From positions 18,808 to 82,807 of the forward strand of contig NZ_JAKZKT010000020.1 in assembly GCF_022808645.1 (NCBI RefSeq): DNA of 64,000 bases, in the 5' to 3' direction. The notes beneath the pieces were generated by a model. It saw only the letters and a program-made list of their open reading frames with translations. It was not told the origin of the DNA and searched no databases. Source of the DNA: Bacillus litorisediminis. Lineage in GTDB: Bacteria; Bacillota; Bacilli; Bacillales; JC228. Both the position numbers and the translations under genes were made by a program. How positions within the stretch are numbered: position 1 is the first letter of the stretch; the number at the start of each line of letters is the position of its first letter. Below, one piece after another: positions 9,217 to 17,600 of the stretch.

Positions 9217-9429
9217 TCAACATTCATCCATTCCACTATGCCGTAAAAATCTTTCTACATCAATTCCTTTTTTAAATTCATTACTTGCCTGCCAATTATG
9301 TGTAATCCAATATAACCAAATCTCATGCAATAATAAAATACAAACTATTCGTGGATATTCATAAGAATATAAGACCCTATTTTCCTTTTGTGCATTCTCG
9401 TTGCATTCTTTAATTAAGTTAGCATAGGA
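9217..9429 (-). pseudogene. C-terminal remnant of a TetR-type regulator
   Basis: A 70-codon open frame without a start codon ends in TGA at 9217-9219. It begins after an in-frame TAG at 9430-9432. It reads SYANLIKECNENAQKENR, a hydrophobic aromatic stretch (ICILLLHEIWLYWITHNW), then FLRHSGMDEC. The composition resembles the ligand-binding C-terminus of TetR regulators. That is a guess from pattern and from its position directly before a drug pump. The DNA-binding half is absent. Confidence 0.5.
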
Positions 9430-9494
9430 CTATCCTGATACGAGGATTAAGTGGTTTCACCGTATTTTCAGAATTAAATGGCCAAAATAAAACC

Positions 9495-9522
9495 AGCAGA
9501 TCCCAGAACATTGGGATCTGCT
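9495..9522 (-). terminator. Terminator of the two-component/ABC module
   Basis: AGCAGATCCCA and TGGGATCTGCT form a perfect 11-bp stem with a short loop. On the minus strand GGTTTTATTTT follows. Confidence 0.75.
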
Positions 9523-9562
9523 ATAAGCTACAATTATTTTTTATTAAGTAATTAATCTAATA

Positions 9563-10243
9563 CTAAACTTCCCCAACCCGATCAATCATCTTCACCGACA
9601 AGAAAATGCTAACCGCTCCCAGCAAACAAAGGACACTTAAGACCAACTCATCATTCCATTGCAGGATATACGTAAAGTTTAGCACCTGCATAATGAAAAT
9701 TCCGGCAATGACGGTTGTGACGGTTGCTCGGCGAATGATTCCAAAATAAAACATAGGAATTAATCCGACTAATATGGTGGTTGCAGAATAAAAGATTGCA
9801 TTCATAAAGTACATATAGATCTGTTCGGCACTAGGTGAACCATTTATAATGTCAAAGGCCGCATCAATCGCATAGGTAGCAACGCCTGATATGATAAATG
9901 AGATCAATTCAACCGCAAACATCATGGCGGCAATGAAGAGAATTTTTCCCATAAAAAGTTTTTGCCGATTAATGGGATAGCTGAATGCAAGCGTAATGGT
10001 TTTGTTTTTATACTCCTCAATAATGACTTGGTTGATTAATGATGCTGCGAAGATGATATATGCCATTTGGGTTGAGAGATTAATAAATTCAAATGCCATG
10101 TCGTAGCTCTCACCAAAGGAAGGGTGGACTACTTTTATAAAGAAGACCGGTATTGCTGCCATTATCAGAAAATAAGTGGACACTTCACCGATGAAGCTCG
10201 TTCTTTTTAGCTTTCTCCATTCCAGTTGCATGAGTTTAAACAA
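9563..10243 (-). CDS. ABC-2 type transporter permease
   Basis: About 226 residues with six hydrophobic segments, typical of the small permeases paired with NatA/BcrA-type ATPases. A longer frame opens at 10258, but GGAGGTG lies 6 nt before a TTG at 10243. That TTG overlaps the end of the ATPase gene by 8 bp, so TTG was chosen and translational coupling is likely. With the ATPase it forms an exporter. Gene order regulator-kinase-ATPase-permease recalls the B. subtilis ycbLMNO locus (from memory). Confidence 0.82.
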   Translation of the reverse strand: MFKLMQLEWRKLKRTSFIGEVSTYFLIMAAIPVFFIKVVHPSFGESYDMAFEFINLSTQMAYIIFAASLINQVIIEEYKNKTITLAFSYPINRQKLFMGKILFIAAMMFAVELISFIISGVATYAIDAAFDIINGSPSAEQIYMYFMNAIFYSATTILVGLIPMFYFGIIRRATVTTVIAGIFIMQVLNFTYILQWNDELVLSVLCLLGAVSIFLSVKMIDRVGEV

Positions 10244-11159
10244 TGACTCCACCTCCATTTATCTGCTGATAAAAATAGTCTTCTAGTGAACTGCTATGCT
10301 TGTGGATTTCCTCGATATCGACACCACGTAAGATTAGTTCTTTCGAAATTTCGCTTGGTGATAATCGGAAATCATAGATCCGAATTCGGTTTTCATCGAC
10401 TATTTTAAAATTCGTAATTTGCAGCTCTTGTTCCAGAACATAGACTGCCTGATTAATATGGCGGGTGACCAGCTCTATATAATCCGTCTTTTGCTTGTGA
10501 ATATCCGCGATGGATACATCATTGATTAGTTTCCCTTCTTTAATTACTCCGATTCGATCCGCTATTTGTTCAATCTCACCTAAAATGTGGCTGGAGATCA
10601 CCAAGGTAATTCCGTATTGCTTGTTCAGCATTTTAAATAAATCCCGAATTTCTTTGATACCAATTGGATCGAGTCCATTCGTTGGTTCATCTAAAATAAT
10701 CAGCTCAGGCTTCGTAATGATCGCTCTGGCAATGCCGAGACGCTGTTTCATTCCGAGTGAAAAGCTTTTAACTGGCTTGCCTTCGATATTTTTTAAATGA
10801 ACGAGGTCTAACGCATGATCAATTGCTGCTTCATCGTAAAAGCCGAGATATTCACAATGAAGCTGCATGTTCTCTTTTGCCGTTAAATGCTCATAAAAAA
10901 TCGGGTATTCAATAATGCTTCCTACTCTTTTCAAAAGATCCTTTGTGTTTTCAGTCAGCTTTTTTCCGAACATCTCAATCTCCCCAGCGGTAGGCTTAAT
11001 TAAAGTCGTCAACAACCTTAATATCGTTGTTTTCCCCGCTCCATTCTGCCCAAGAAAGCCGTATATCTCCCCCTTTTTAATATGGAGATTGATATCGGAA
11101 ACCAGTTCTTTTCCCTTCACCCTTTTTGTTAAGTGATGGGTTCTCACGATATATTCCAT
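10236..11159 (-). CDS. ABC transporter ATP-binding protein (NatA/BcrA-like)
   Basis: About 307 residues. Walker A is GQNGAGKTT (about 43), the signature is SLGMKQRLGIARA, and Walker B is LIILDEPTNGLDP followed by the H-switch in SSHILGEI. The C-terminal 90 residues are the extension common to bacitracin or lantibiotic exporters. A GTG at 11168 is possible, but AAGGGTGA is spaced correctly only for ATG 11159. It powers the adjacent permease. The promoter region carries a direct-repeat candidate for the linked response regulator. Confidence 0.9.
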   Translation of the reverse strand: MEYIVRTHHLTKRVKGKELVSDINLHIKKGEIYGFLGQNGAGKTTILRLLTTLIKPTAGEIEMFGKKLTENTKDLLKRVGSIIEYPIFYEHLTAKENMQLHCEYLGFYDEAAIDHALDLVHLKNIEGKPVKSFSLGMKQRLGIARAIITKPELIILDEPTNGLDPIGIKEIRDLFKMLNKQYGITLVISSHILGEIEQIADRIGVIKEGKLINDVSIADIHKQKTDYIELVTRHINQAVYVLEQELQITNFKIVDENRIRIYDFRLSPSEISKELILRGVDIEEIHKHSSSLEDYFYQQINGGGVIV

Positions 11160-11218
11160 TGATTTCACCCTTTCTTTGCTTATACGGGTAGTATATAAAT
11201 CAAAGTTTGCTTTTTTCT

Positions 11219-11245
11219 TTCTTAAATCTTAAGAAATTCTTAAGT
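11219..11245 (-). promoter_or_regulatory. Candidate response-regulator box upstream of the ABC genes
   Basis: On the minus strand CTTAAGAATTT is followed 11 bp later by CTTAAGATTTA, a direct repeat at helical pitch. Downstream is TATACT with no recognisable -35, as expected of an activated promoter. OmpR-family regulators bind such repeats. The assignment is inference. Confidence 0.45.
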
Positions 11246-11248
11246 TGA

Positions 11249-11277
11249 AAAAGGCCGTCCTATCCAGACGACCTTAA
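11249..11277 (-). terminator. Terminator overlapping the kinase stop codon
   Basis: AAGGTCGTC pairs with GACGGCCTT and is followed by TTTTTC on the minus strand. It separates the regulator/kinase transcript from the ABC genes. Confidence 0.6.
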
Positions 11278-12209
11278 AAAGAGATTTTTCTGAACCTGCA
11301 AGTAAAGACTGTTTTTATATACGGCTTGCTCTCAAGCTGAATGGTTCCTCTCATTGCTTCAACCAGGCGTTTGGTAATGCTGAGCCCAAGGCCGCTTCCC
11401 TGAAAGGCTTGGTTCCTCGCATCATCTAGCGTATAAAGCCGTTCAAATACCCGCTCCTGGTCAATTTCAGAGATGCCTTTCCCTTTGTCCCAAACTTCGA
11501 CTACTATGTCTTTTTCGCCTTCTTGAAGAGTTATTCCCAATACTTGACCATCACTTCCATACGAAATAGCGTTAGAAATTAAATTGTTTAAAACCCGATT
11601 TAAGGCTTCTTCATTTCCGAAAATATATAATGGCTGTTCGGGAATATCGATTTCAACCTGAAGTTTTTTTGCTTGAAGCAGTCCGTAAAAATCGAGAACA
11701 TTTTTACGGCAAATTTCATTAATATGGACACGATCTAGCGGCAAAAAGGAGTCTCCCGATTCTAACCTTACCAGGTCAAAAAATTGATTGATTAAAGAAA
11801 TGACATTATTTGTTTTCCGGTGGAGATTGGCTACCGTCGCTTTCCGATCGTCCTCTGACATTGTCTCATAGATGGTGAGTTTCTCAACATACCCTAAAAT
11901 CACTGTGAGTGGCGTCCTCAAGTCATGGGACATATTAGCGAGCATTTTTTGCAGTTCTAGCTTTGTTTTGGCATAGTCGGCAATGACCTTTTGATTGTAA
12001 TCGAGCAGCCGGTTAATCTGTATCAGAAATTGCCGAATCACAGCCTCTTCGGTTTGAAAAAGCAGCTTCTCACTCGTACCCTGGTCAATAATGTCCGTCA
12101 TCTTCTCCTGAATAACCAGAAGTTCCTTTTTCATTTTTCTCTTTGAATTGAATTGAACTAGTACTAGGCCTAATAAAATGATAATCATCAAAATAAGCAA
12201 AGGTTCCAT
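11274..12209 (-). CDS. Membrane sensor histidine kinase
   Basis: 311 residues. A single N-terminal helix (2-20) with almost no extracellular loop is followed by HisKA with MSHDLRTPLTVILGY (His about 95). The HATPase_c domain follows: N box NLISNAISYG, G1 DKGKGIS, G2 GSGLGLSI. The short sensor suggests it detects a membrane signal or relies on the partner exporter, as in bacitracin-type detoxification modules. It starts 4 bp after the response regulator stop and is co-transcribed with it. Target: phosphorylation of the 12214-12909 product. Confidence 0.9.
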   Translation of the reverse strand: MEPLLILMIIILLGLVLVQFNSKRKMKKELLVIQEKMTDIIDQGTSEKLLFQTEEAVIRQFLIQINRLLDYNQKVIADYAKTKLELQKMLANMSHDLRTPLTVILGYVEKLTIYETMSEDDRKATVANLHRKTNNVISLINQFFDLVRLESGDSFLPLDRVHINEICRKNVLDFYGLLQAKKLQVEIDIPEQPLYIFGNEEALNRVLNNLISNAISYGSDGQVLGITLQEGEKDIVVEVWDKGKGISEIDQERVFERLYTLDDARNQAFQGSGLGLSITKRLVEAMRGTIQLESKPYIKTVFTCRFRKISF

Positions 12210-12213
12210 TCTG

Positions 12214-12909
12214 TTAATCTCCTATTTTATATCCGATCCCCCATATCGTCTGAATATACTTGGGACTGGATGGGTCATCCTCTATTTTTTCGCGAAGCCT
12301 TCTGATATGAACGTTAATCACATTTTCATCGCCATAATATTCATCTTCCCAAATGAACATATAGATTTGTTCTTTTGTAAAGACTCGGCTCGGGTTGGTC
12401 ATAAAAAGCTTTAAAATTTGGAATTCCTTTGCCGTCAGCTTTATCACTTTCCCATTTTTACTGGCTGTAAAGGTGTCTAAATCTAGGGTGATATCTTTAA
12501 AATGAAGAGTGTGTTCCGCCATTTTTTCAGACGGAGGAGTGTACTGTGTTGCCCGGCGAATCGCAGCACGAACCCTTGCCGTGAGTTCAATCATCGAAAA
12601 TGGCTTACTGATATAATCATCCGCTCCAAATCCAAGCCCCAGGGCTTTATCCAATTCACTCGTTTTGGCCGAAATGATAAGCACCGGAACCACACTAGCT
12701 TCTCTCACAATCTTTAATAATTCCATTCCGTTCTGCTTCGGGAGCATGAGGTCAAGAAGAACTAAATCTACTTCTTCCCTTTTAAAAACAGCCTCCGCTT
12801 CTTCACCATCAGATGCAGTAAAAACGATGAAACCCTCCTGTTTTAAATGGTTATTCACGAGAGTCCGAATTTCCCCGTCGTCTTCTACAAGCAGTATTTT
12901 ATGTTCCAT
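12214..12909 (-). CDS. OmpR-family response regulator
   Basis: 231 residues. The receiver domain has the acidic pair ED near residue 9-10, phosphoacceptor Asp about 53 in LLDLMLP, the Thr/Ser switch in ISAK and Lys in SKPF. A winged-helix Trans_reg_C domain follows from about 135 (ENVINVHIRRLREKIE). Ribosome binding site AGGAAGTGAT precedes ATG 12909. It pairs with the adjacent kinase and probably activates the ABC exporter genes downstream, which have a direct repeat ahead of a poor -35. Confidence 0.92.
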   Translation of the reverse strand: MEHKILLVEDDGEIRTLVNNHLKQEGFIVFTASDGEEAEAVFKREEVDLVLLDLMLPKQNGMELLKIVREASVVPVLIISAKTSELDKALGLGFGADDYISKPFSMIELTARVRAAIRRATQYTPPSEKMAEHTLHFKDITLDLDTFTASKNGKVIKLTAKEFQILKLFMTNPSRVFTKEQIYMFIWEDEYYGDENVINVHIRRLREKIEDDPSSPKYIQTIWGIGYKIGD

Positions 12910-13065
12910 GGGATCACTTCCTGTTTATATGTACATGTTTTTTCTATAAAAATAGGACTCTATTTTTATCTACAGCCATTCGAGGGGTTATCTTGGATGA
13001 GTTTACGATCTCTAATCACCATTTTATCTTAAAACAGAGGAAATTATTAACTATTCAGTAAAAAA

Positions 13066-13090
13066 AAGCACCTTTCATTGCAGGTGCTTA
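13066..13090 (-). terminator. Terminator after the DUF3298 gene
   Basis: AAGCACCT and AGGTGCTT form an 8-bp stem, followed on the minus strand by TTTTTTTTA. Confidence 0.75.
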
Positions 13091-13104
13091 CATTTACCTT
13101 TATG

Positions 13105-13725
13105 TTAATTATTTGTTGCCATCCGTCCAAGCGGTCCATTTTCATCAATGATATCACTTATATCATATACAGAAATCGGAAACATCGGGAAACCAAATAC
13201 ATAAGGAGTGATTTCGTATAGCTGGAAATAGATGACCAAAACTTTATCAGCAATGTAAAAGTCCTGATTTGGCCGGATCGAAGTAAAGCCAAAAAGGGTT
13301 TGGATGTTGCGCTGTTTGATTTGCAACTCAATGATCTCTGATAGTCGTTTGACAAAGTCACTTCCCGGCTTAAACAGGTCTTTCAGCTGATATAGTCTCG
13401 CAGTTTGGGTATCGAACGTTAAGGACTTAATATACGTCATTCCGTGTGCGGCTTGGTAGTGGTAGGTATAGTTAGAGAGTGACAAGCTTAACACGTTACG
13501 CTGGTTGTTTTTGACTTCATAGATCCCTAGCATTTCTTCTACTGTGGCTGGCATATTTCCGACTTGTTCATCTATCAGCGCTTGAGTTTGATTTACTATC
13601 GCCTGATTAATTGACCTTTGCGCTTGTTGATTTTGCATACCGACCACTCTGGGATAATAAACGGTTAAATTCGGTCCGCCGCTGATTCTCGCTGTTTCAA
13701 TTCTGACTGGAAACGTATTGGGCAT
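13105..13725 (-). CDS. DUF4163/DUF3298 domain protein, unsecreted form
   Basis: 206 residues. The N-terminal half (YYPRVVGMQNQQAQRSIN then LSLSNYTYHYQAAHGMTY) matches the DUF4163 region. The C-terminal half (LYQLKDLFKPGSDFVKRL ... FYIADKVLVIYFQLYEI) matches DUF3298. In RsiV and PdaC this pair lies outside the membrane and can bind muropeptides or lysozyme, but this copy lacks a signal peptide or helix. The stop of a 66-codon open stretch lies 12 bp upstream inside its ribosome binding site region. Function unknown. Confidence 0.75.
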   Translation of the reverse strand: MPNTFPVRIETARISGGPNLTVYYPRVVGMQNQQAQRSINQAIVNQTQALIDEQVGNMPATVEEMLGIYEVKNNQRNVLSLSLSNYTYHYQAAHGMTYIKSLTFDTQTARLYQLKDLFKPGSDFVKRLSEIIELQIKQRNIQTLFGFTSIRPNQDFYIADKVLVIYFQLYEITPYVFGFPMFPISVYDISDIIDENGPLGRMATNN

Positions 13726-13737
13726 TTGAATCCATCC

Positions 13738-13938
13738 TCAAATACTTTTTAACTCATTGTATTCTTGGATAGAGGTATTGTGAGTTAAAATTAACGTTTC
13801 ACTGTAGCCTGAGATTGGAATGATTATAGGCTCCGGCTTAGGAACATCTAGCAGATGAAATTGCAAATCCAATCCATATCCCCTATAGTGGTATTCTGTT
13901 TTATCTGATAGAGTTCCTTGTACTAGTACTGCCTCTGG
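13738..13938 (-). pseudogene. Start-less coding remnant just before the DUF3298 gene
   Basis: A 66-codon frame reading PEAVLVQGTLSDKTEYHYRG, then YGLDLQFHLLDVPKPEPIII and SGYSETLILTHNTSIQEYNE ends in TGA at 13738-13740. An in-frame TAA immediately precedes the first codon and there is no ATG or GTG inside. Its residue composition and tight spacing to the next gene look like real coding sequence. It is either a decayed gene or one with an unusual internal TTG start. I do not recognise the family. Confidence 0.4.
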
Positions 13939-13981
13939 TTAATATTAATTCGAACAAATGGAAGACTAATTGAAATATTCC

Positions 13982-14009
13982 TTGAAAGGAATCTTGATAA
14001 TTTTATAAA
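13982..14009 (+). promoter_or_regulatory. Sigma-A-like promoter of the NERD gene
   Basis: TTGAAA and TATAAA are spaced by 16 bp, ending 32 bp before the ATG at 14042. Confidence 0.45.
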
Positions 14010-14041
14010 ATGGTCTTAGATATTAAGAAAGGAAGTGGCTT

Positions 14042-14950
14042 ATGTTACTTAAAGACCGATCTGAATCGGATGATTTAATGATGATGCGATTTTTAAACAC
14101 GCGAATGGAGTTATCTGAAAAGGAAAAGTTTTACTATTTAAACCTTGAAAAGGGCTATGAAGGGGAGGTAAAATTTGACCAACTGACAGAAAGTCTACAA
14201 GAAGAAAGGTATATCATAAATGACTTGCTCCTAGAAGTAAACAACTCCTATTTTCAAATAGATACAGTGATTATTTCACAGGGAGTTATTCACCTTTTGG
14301 ATATTAAAAATTTTCAAGGTGATTGTTACTTAGAATCGGATAAACTATATGCCATGACGACGAGTCGCGAATATAAGAATCCTTTAGACCAGTTAAAAAG
14401 GAGTACGACTCTATTCCGCCAACTGCTCCAAAACCTCAAACAAAATTACCTTATTGAAGCCTCCGTTATCTTTATTAACCCTGAGTTCACCTTATTTCAA
14501 GCCCCAATAGACCAACCTATAATTTTACCAACCCAGGTAAATCGTTTTTTGAAAGATATAAATAAAACACCTTCTAAGTTAAATAATGGACACAAAAAAC
14601 TAGCCCAAAAGCTACTATCATTACATCAAACTAAAAATCCATTTTCGATGGTGCCTAAATATCATTATAACCAGCTGCAAAAGGGAATTTATTGTAAAAC
14701 ATGTAACTCCTTTTTAGTTTCTAAAAAAAATGATGACTTTGAATGCGGAATATGTGGAGAACATGAAAAGATTGGACAAGCTATTTTACGGAATATAAAG
14801 GAATTCGAGTTGCTATTTCCTGAGCAAAAGATTACAACCCAACGCATCTATGAGTGGTGCAAGGTAAATTTAAGTAAAAGGACATTTAGTAGGATTTTAA
14901 AGAAAAACTACACCGCGTATGGAAATACAAGAGATACTTATTATAAATAG
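14042..14950 (+). CDS. NERD (nuclease-related) domain protein with zinc ribbon
   Basis: 302 residues. GYEGEVKFD (about 40-48), then QIDTVIISQGVIHLLDIKNFQG (72-93) and a following DQLKRS helix match the NERD domain, a predicted PD-(D/E)xK-like nuclease fold. Its D and the E/D-x-K pair appear as ID and DIKN. Residues 222-242 hold CKTC and CGIC, a zinc ribbon. The basic C-terminal helix (KVNLSKRTFSRILKK) could bind nucleic acid. A GAAAGGAAGTG site precedes the ATG. It is monocistronic. Activity is predicted from the fold only. Confidence 0.85.
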   Translation: MLLKDRSESDDLMMMRFLNTRMELSEKEKFYYLNLEKGYEGEVKFDQLTESLQEERYIINDLLLEVNNSYFQIDTVIISQGVIHLLDIKNFQGDCYLESDKLYAMTTSREYKNPLDQLKRSTTLFRQLLQNLKQNYLIEASVIFINPEFTLFQAPIDQPIILPTQVNRFLKDINKTPSKLNNGHKKLAQKLLSLHQTKNPFSMVPKYHYNQLQKGIYCKTCNSFLVSKKNDDFECGICGEHEKIGQAILRNIKEFELLFPEQKITTQRIYEWCKVNLSKRTFSRILKKNYTAYGNTRDTYYK

Positions 14951-15016
14951 ATTAATAATCTTTTTAGCTAGAATGATTTTATTGCTAGATAATGTGATCT
15001 TTCCGATCTTCTTCTT

Positions 15017-15945
15017 TTGTACGAATAAGCCTTGCTTTCTGACAGAGTCTGGCTTTTTCCTCCCTCTTCTGTCCGAATGAGCTTTGTATTCTGACAGGTT
15101 CGGGCTTTTTCCTCCTTCTCCTGTCCGAATGAGCTTTGTATTCTGACAGGTTCGGGCTTTTTCCTCCTTCTCCTGTCCGAATGAACTTTGTATTCTGACA
15201 GCTTCGTGGTTTTTCCTCCTTCTCCTGTCCGAATGAGCCTTGTATTCTGACAGGAGAGGGCTTTTTTGCACCTTCTCCTGTCAGAATATGGCTTGATTTC
15301 TGACAGCTTCGTGGTTTTTCCTCCTTCTCCTGCCCGAATGAGCCTTGTATTCTGACAGGTTCATGTTTTTTCCTCCCTCTCCTGTCCGAATGAGCTTTGT
15401 ATTCTGACAGCTTCGTGGTTTTTCCTCCTTCTCCTGTCCAAATGAGCCTTGTATTCTGACAGGTTCATGTTTTTTCCTCCCTCTCCTGTCCGAATGAGCT
15501 TTGTATTCTGACAGCTTCGTGGTTTTTCCTCCTTCTCCTGTCCAAATGAGCCTTGTATTCTGACTGGAGAGGGCTTTTTTGCACCTTCTCCTGTCAGAAT
15601 ATGGCTTGATTTCTGACAGCTTCGTGGTTTTTCCTCCTTCTCCTGTCCAAATGAGCTTTGTATTCTGACAGGTTCATGTTTTTTCCTCCCTCTCCTGTCC
15701 GAATGAGCCTTGTATTCTGACAGCTTCGAGCTTTTTCCTCCTTCTCCTGTCCGAATGAGCCTTGTATTCAGACAGGTTCGTGGTTTTTCCTCCTTCTCCT
15801 GTCCAAATGAGCCTTGTATTCTGACAGGTTCGTGGTTTTTCCTCCCTCTCCTGTCCGAATAAGCCTCGCTTTCTGACAGAGTCTAGCTTTTTCCTCCCTC
15901 CCCTGTCCAAATAAAGCCAGTGTCCAGACTTGAACACACTTTTTC
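15017..15945. repeat. 52-bp tandem repeat array B (about 18 units)
   Basis: Units with CTGTCCGAAT, a 9-nt spacer and ATTCTGACAG recur every 52 bp (one 53-bp step near 15278), followed by a pyrimidine-rich TTTTTCCTCC stretch. The two blocks are near-inverse and form a hairpin per unit. The array fills the convergent gap between the NERD gene and the ABC ATPase gene. The protein frames crossing it are artefacts of the repeat. Confidence 0.9.
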
Positions 15946-16092
15946 CACCTTCTTCTATCAGATTGACAACCACTTTCAAATACCAGCAAAAAGCTGAAGA
16001 TATAGTTGTATTAAGGGCAATAACCAAATCTAATTTGTCAAACGGGTTTCCGTGATTAATCATTTGATTACCAAAAATTTAAATGAAACAAA

Positions 16093-16863
16093 TTAACCAT
16101 CCAACACTGGCTGATTCGTTACATCTTGTAAAAATTGTTTTGTTCTTAACTCTTTAGGATTACTAAATATTTCTTCTGCACTTCCTTCTTCTATGATTCG
16201 CCCTTCATCCATAAAAATAATCCGATCGGCAACATCCCTGGCAAAAGACATTTCATGGGTCACAACCATCATGGTCATTCCTTCTTTTGCTAAATCTTTC
16301 ATAACTTGAAGTACCTCACGAACAAGCTCAGGGTCTAGCGCAGATGTCGGTTCGTCATACAGCATAACCATCGGTTCCATAGAGAGTGCCCGTGCAATAG
16401 CAACTCTTTGCTGCTGGCCGCCTGAAAGCTGGGAGGGATAATGGTCCAATCTATTCGCTAAACCTACCTTTGTCAGTAATTCGATTGCTTTCTTTCTTGC
16501 AAGTTCCTGCTCCATTTTTTTAATCACGATCGGTCCTTCCATCACGTTTTCCAGTGCCGTTTTATGCGGAAACAGGTTAAACTGCTGAAACACAAAACCT
16601 GTATTTTGGCGCAACTCCCTTATAGTACTTTTTCTTTTTTTATTTAAAGGAAGTCCCGCTTCCACTTTTTGTTCTCCCAGTTGTACGGTTCCGCTGTCTG
16701 GTTCTTCGAGAAACGTAATACATCGGAGTAAAGTGGACTTACCCGACCCACTTGGCCCCATAATGACAACAACTTCACTTTTATGAACGGTCATATCGAT
16801 TCCTTTTAAAACTGTATTACCGTTGAAACTTTTCTTTACATTTGTTAGTTTTATAACTTCCAA
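16093..16863 (-). CDS. Polar amino-acid ABC transporter ATP-binding protein
   Basis: 256 residues. Walker A is GPSGSGKST (about 36), the signature is [14 protein letters not shown], and Walker B is [13 protein letters not shown] with the following VTHEMSFA H-loop. This is the GlnQ/HisP-type pattern. It uses a TTG start at 16863, supported by AAAGGGG 8 nt upstream. Last gene of the operon 19595-16093 with binding protein, dehydrogenase and permease. Imports an amino acid, perhaps lysine given the dehydrogenase. Confidence 0.92.
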   Translation of the reverse strand: MEVIKLTNVKKSFNGNTVLKGIDMTVHKSEVVVIMGPSGSGKSTLLRCITFLEEPDSGTVQLGEQKVEAGLPLNKKRKSTIRELRQNTGFVFQQFNLFPHKTALENVMEGPIVIKKMEQELARKKAIELLTKVGLANRLDHYPSQLSGGQQQRVAIARALSMEPMVMLYDEPTSALDPELVREVLQVMKDLAKEGMTMMVVTHEMSFARDVADRIIFMDEGRIIEEGSAEEIFSNPKELRTKQFLQDVTNQPVLDG

Positions 16864-16891
16864 TATTCCAACCCCTTTCAGTACTTATAAC

Positions 16892-17545
16892 TTAAGCTAA
16901 ATGCCTTGACGTTCTTTTTTCTAATCGATCTAAAAGGACCGTGAAAAAGGTTATGATCACCCAATAAAGGGCTGCTGCTGTTAAGTATAGGGTTAGAGGT
17001 TCAAATGTTTTAGCAATGATGAGTGTAGACATTTGCAATAATTCCGTAACCGTAATGACGGAAACCAAGGATGTATCTTTTATAAGGATAATATAGGAAT
17101 TGGATAAAGTAGGGATCGCTATTCTTATACTTTGCGGAAGTATGATTCTTCTCATTGCTTGTGCGTATGTCATTCCCATTGAAACTGCTGCTTCCATTTG
17201 ACCTTTGTCTACAGCCAAAATGGATGCACGAAATGACTCAGAAAGATAGGCACCTGCATTTAAACTTAAAGCTAATATGCCAGAAGGAATCGGGTCTAAT
17301 GTTATATGAATCTGCGGCAATCCGTAATAGATCACAAAAATCTGCACCAAAAGCGGAGTCCCCCGAATCATAGAGACATATACAGTTGCTATTATTTTTA
17401 ATAGTTTTATTTTCGATATTCTGGCTAAGGCAGTAAAGAAACCAAGTATTAAAGCAATAATGATAGATACCACTGCTAAAGAAATAGTTACGATGGCAGC
17501 CTTTAGTAATAGCGGTAATGCATCTATGATGATTGTAAAGTCCAT
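16892..17545 (-). CDS. Polar amino-acid ABC transporter permease
   Basis: 217 residues and about five membrane helices. The HEQRO/BPD inner-membrane signature is present: IRGTPLLVQIFVIYYGLPQI near residues 61-80 and the EAA-like loop EAAVSMGMTYAQAMRRIILP. AAGGGGGGAG precedes ATG 17545. It partners with the ATPase at 16093 and the binding protein at 18792. It probably works as a homodimer, since only one permease gene is present. Confidence 0.92.
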   Translation of the reverse strand: MDFTIIIDALPLLLKAAIVTISLAVVSIIIALILGFFTALARISKIKLLKIIATVYVSMIRGTPLLVQIFVIYYGLPQIHITLDPIPSGILALSLNAGAYLSESFRASILAVDKGQMEAAVSMGMTYAQAMRRIILPQSIRIAIPTLSNSYIILIKDTSLVSVITVTELLQMSTLIIAKTFEPLTLYLTAAALYWVIITFFTVLLDRLEKRTSRHLA

Positions 17546-17600
17546 ATAGCAGCTCCCCCCTTGTACATTTCAGATTGATAGTTTTACTTAAACCATTTTG

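Noticed and set aside
14897..16063. Protein-coding repeats on the minus strand across array B
   Set aside because: The 52-bp period is not a multiple of 3, so the frames simply cycle through a repeat; no ribosome binding site or known domain.
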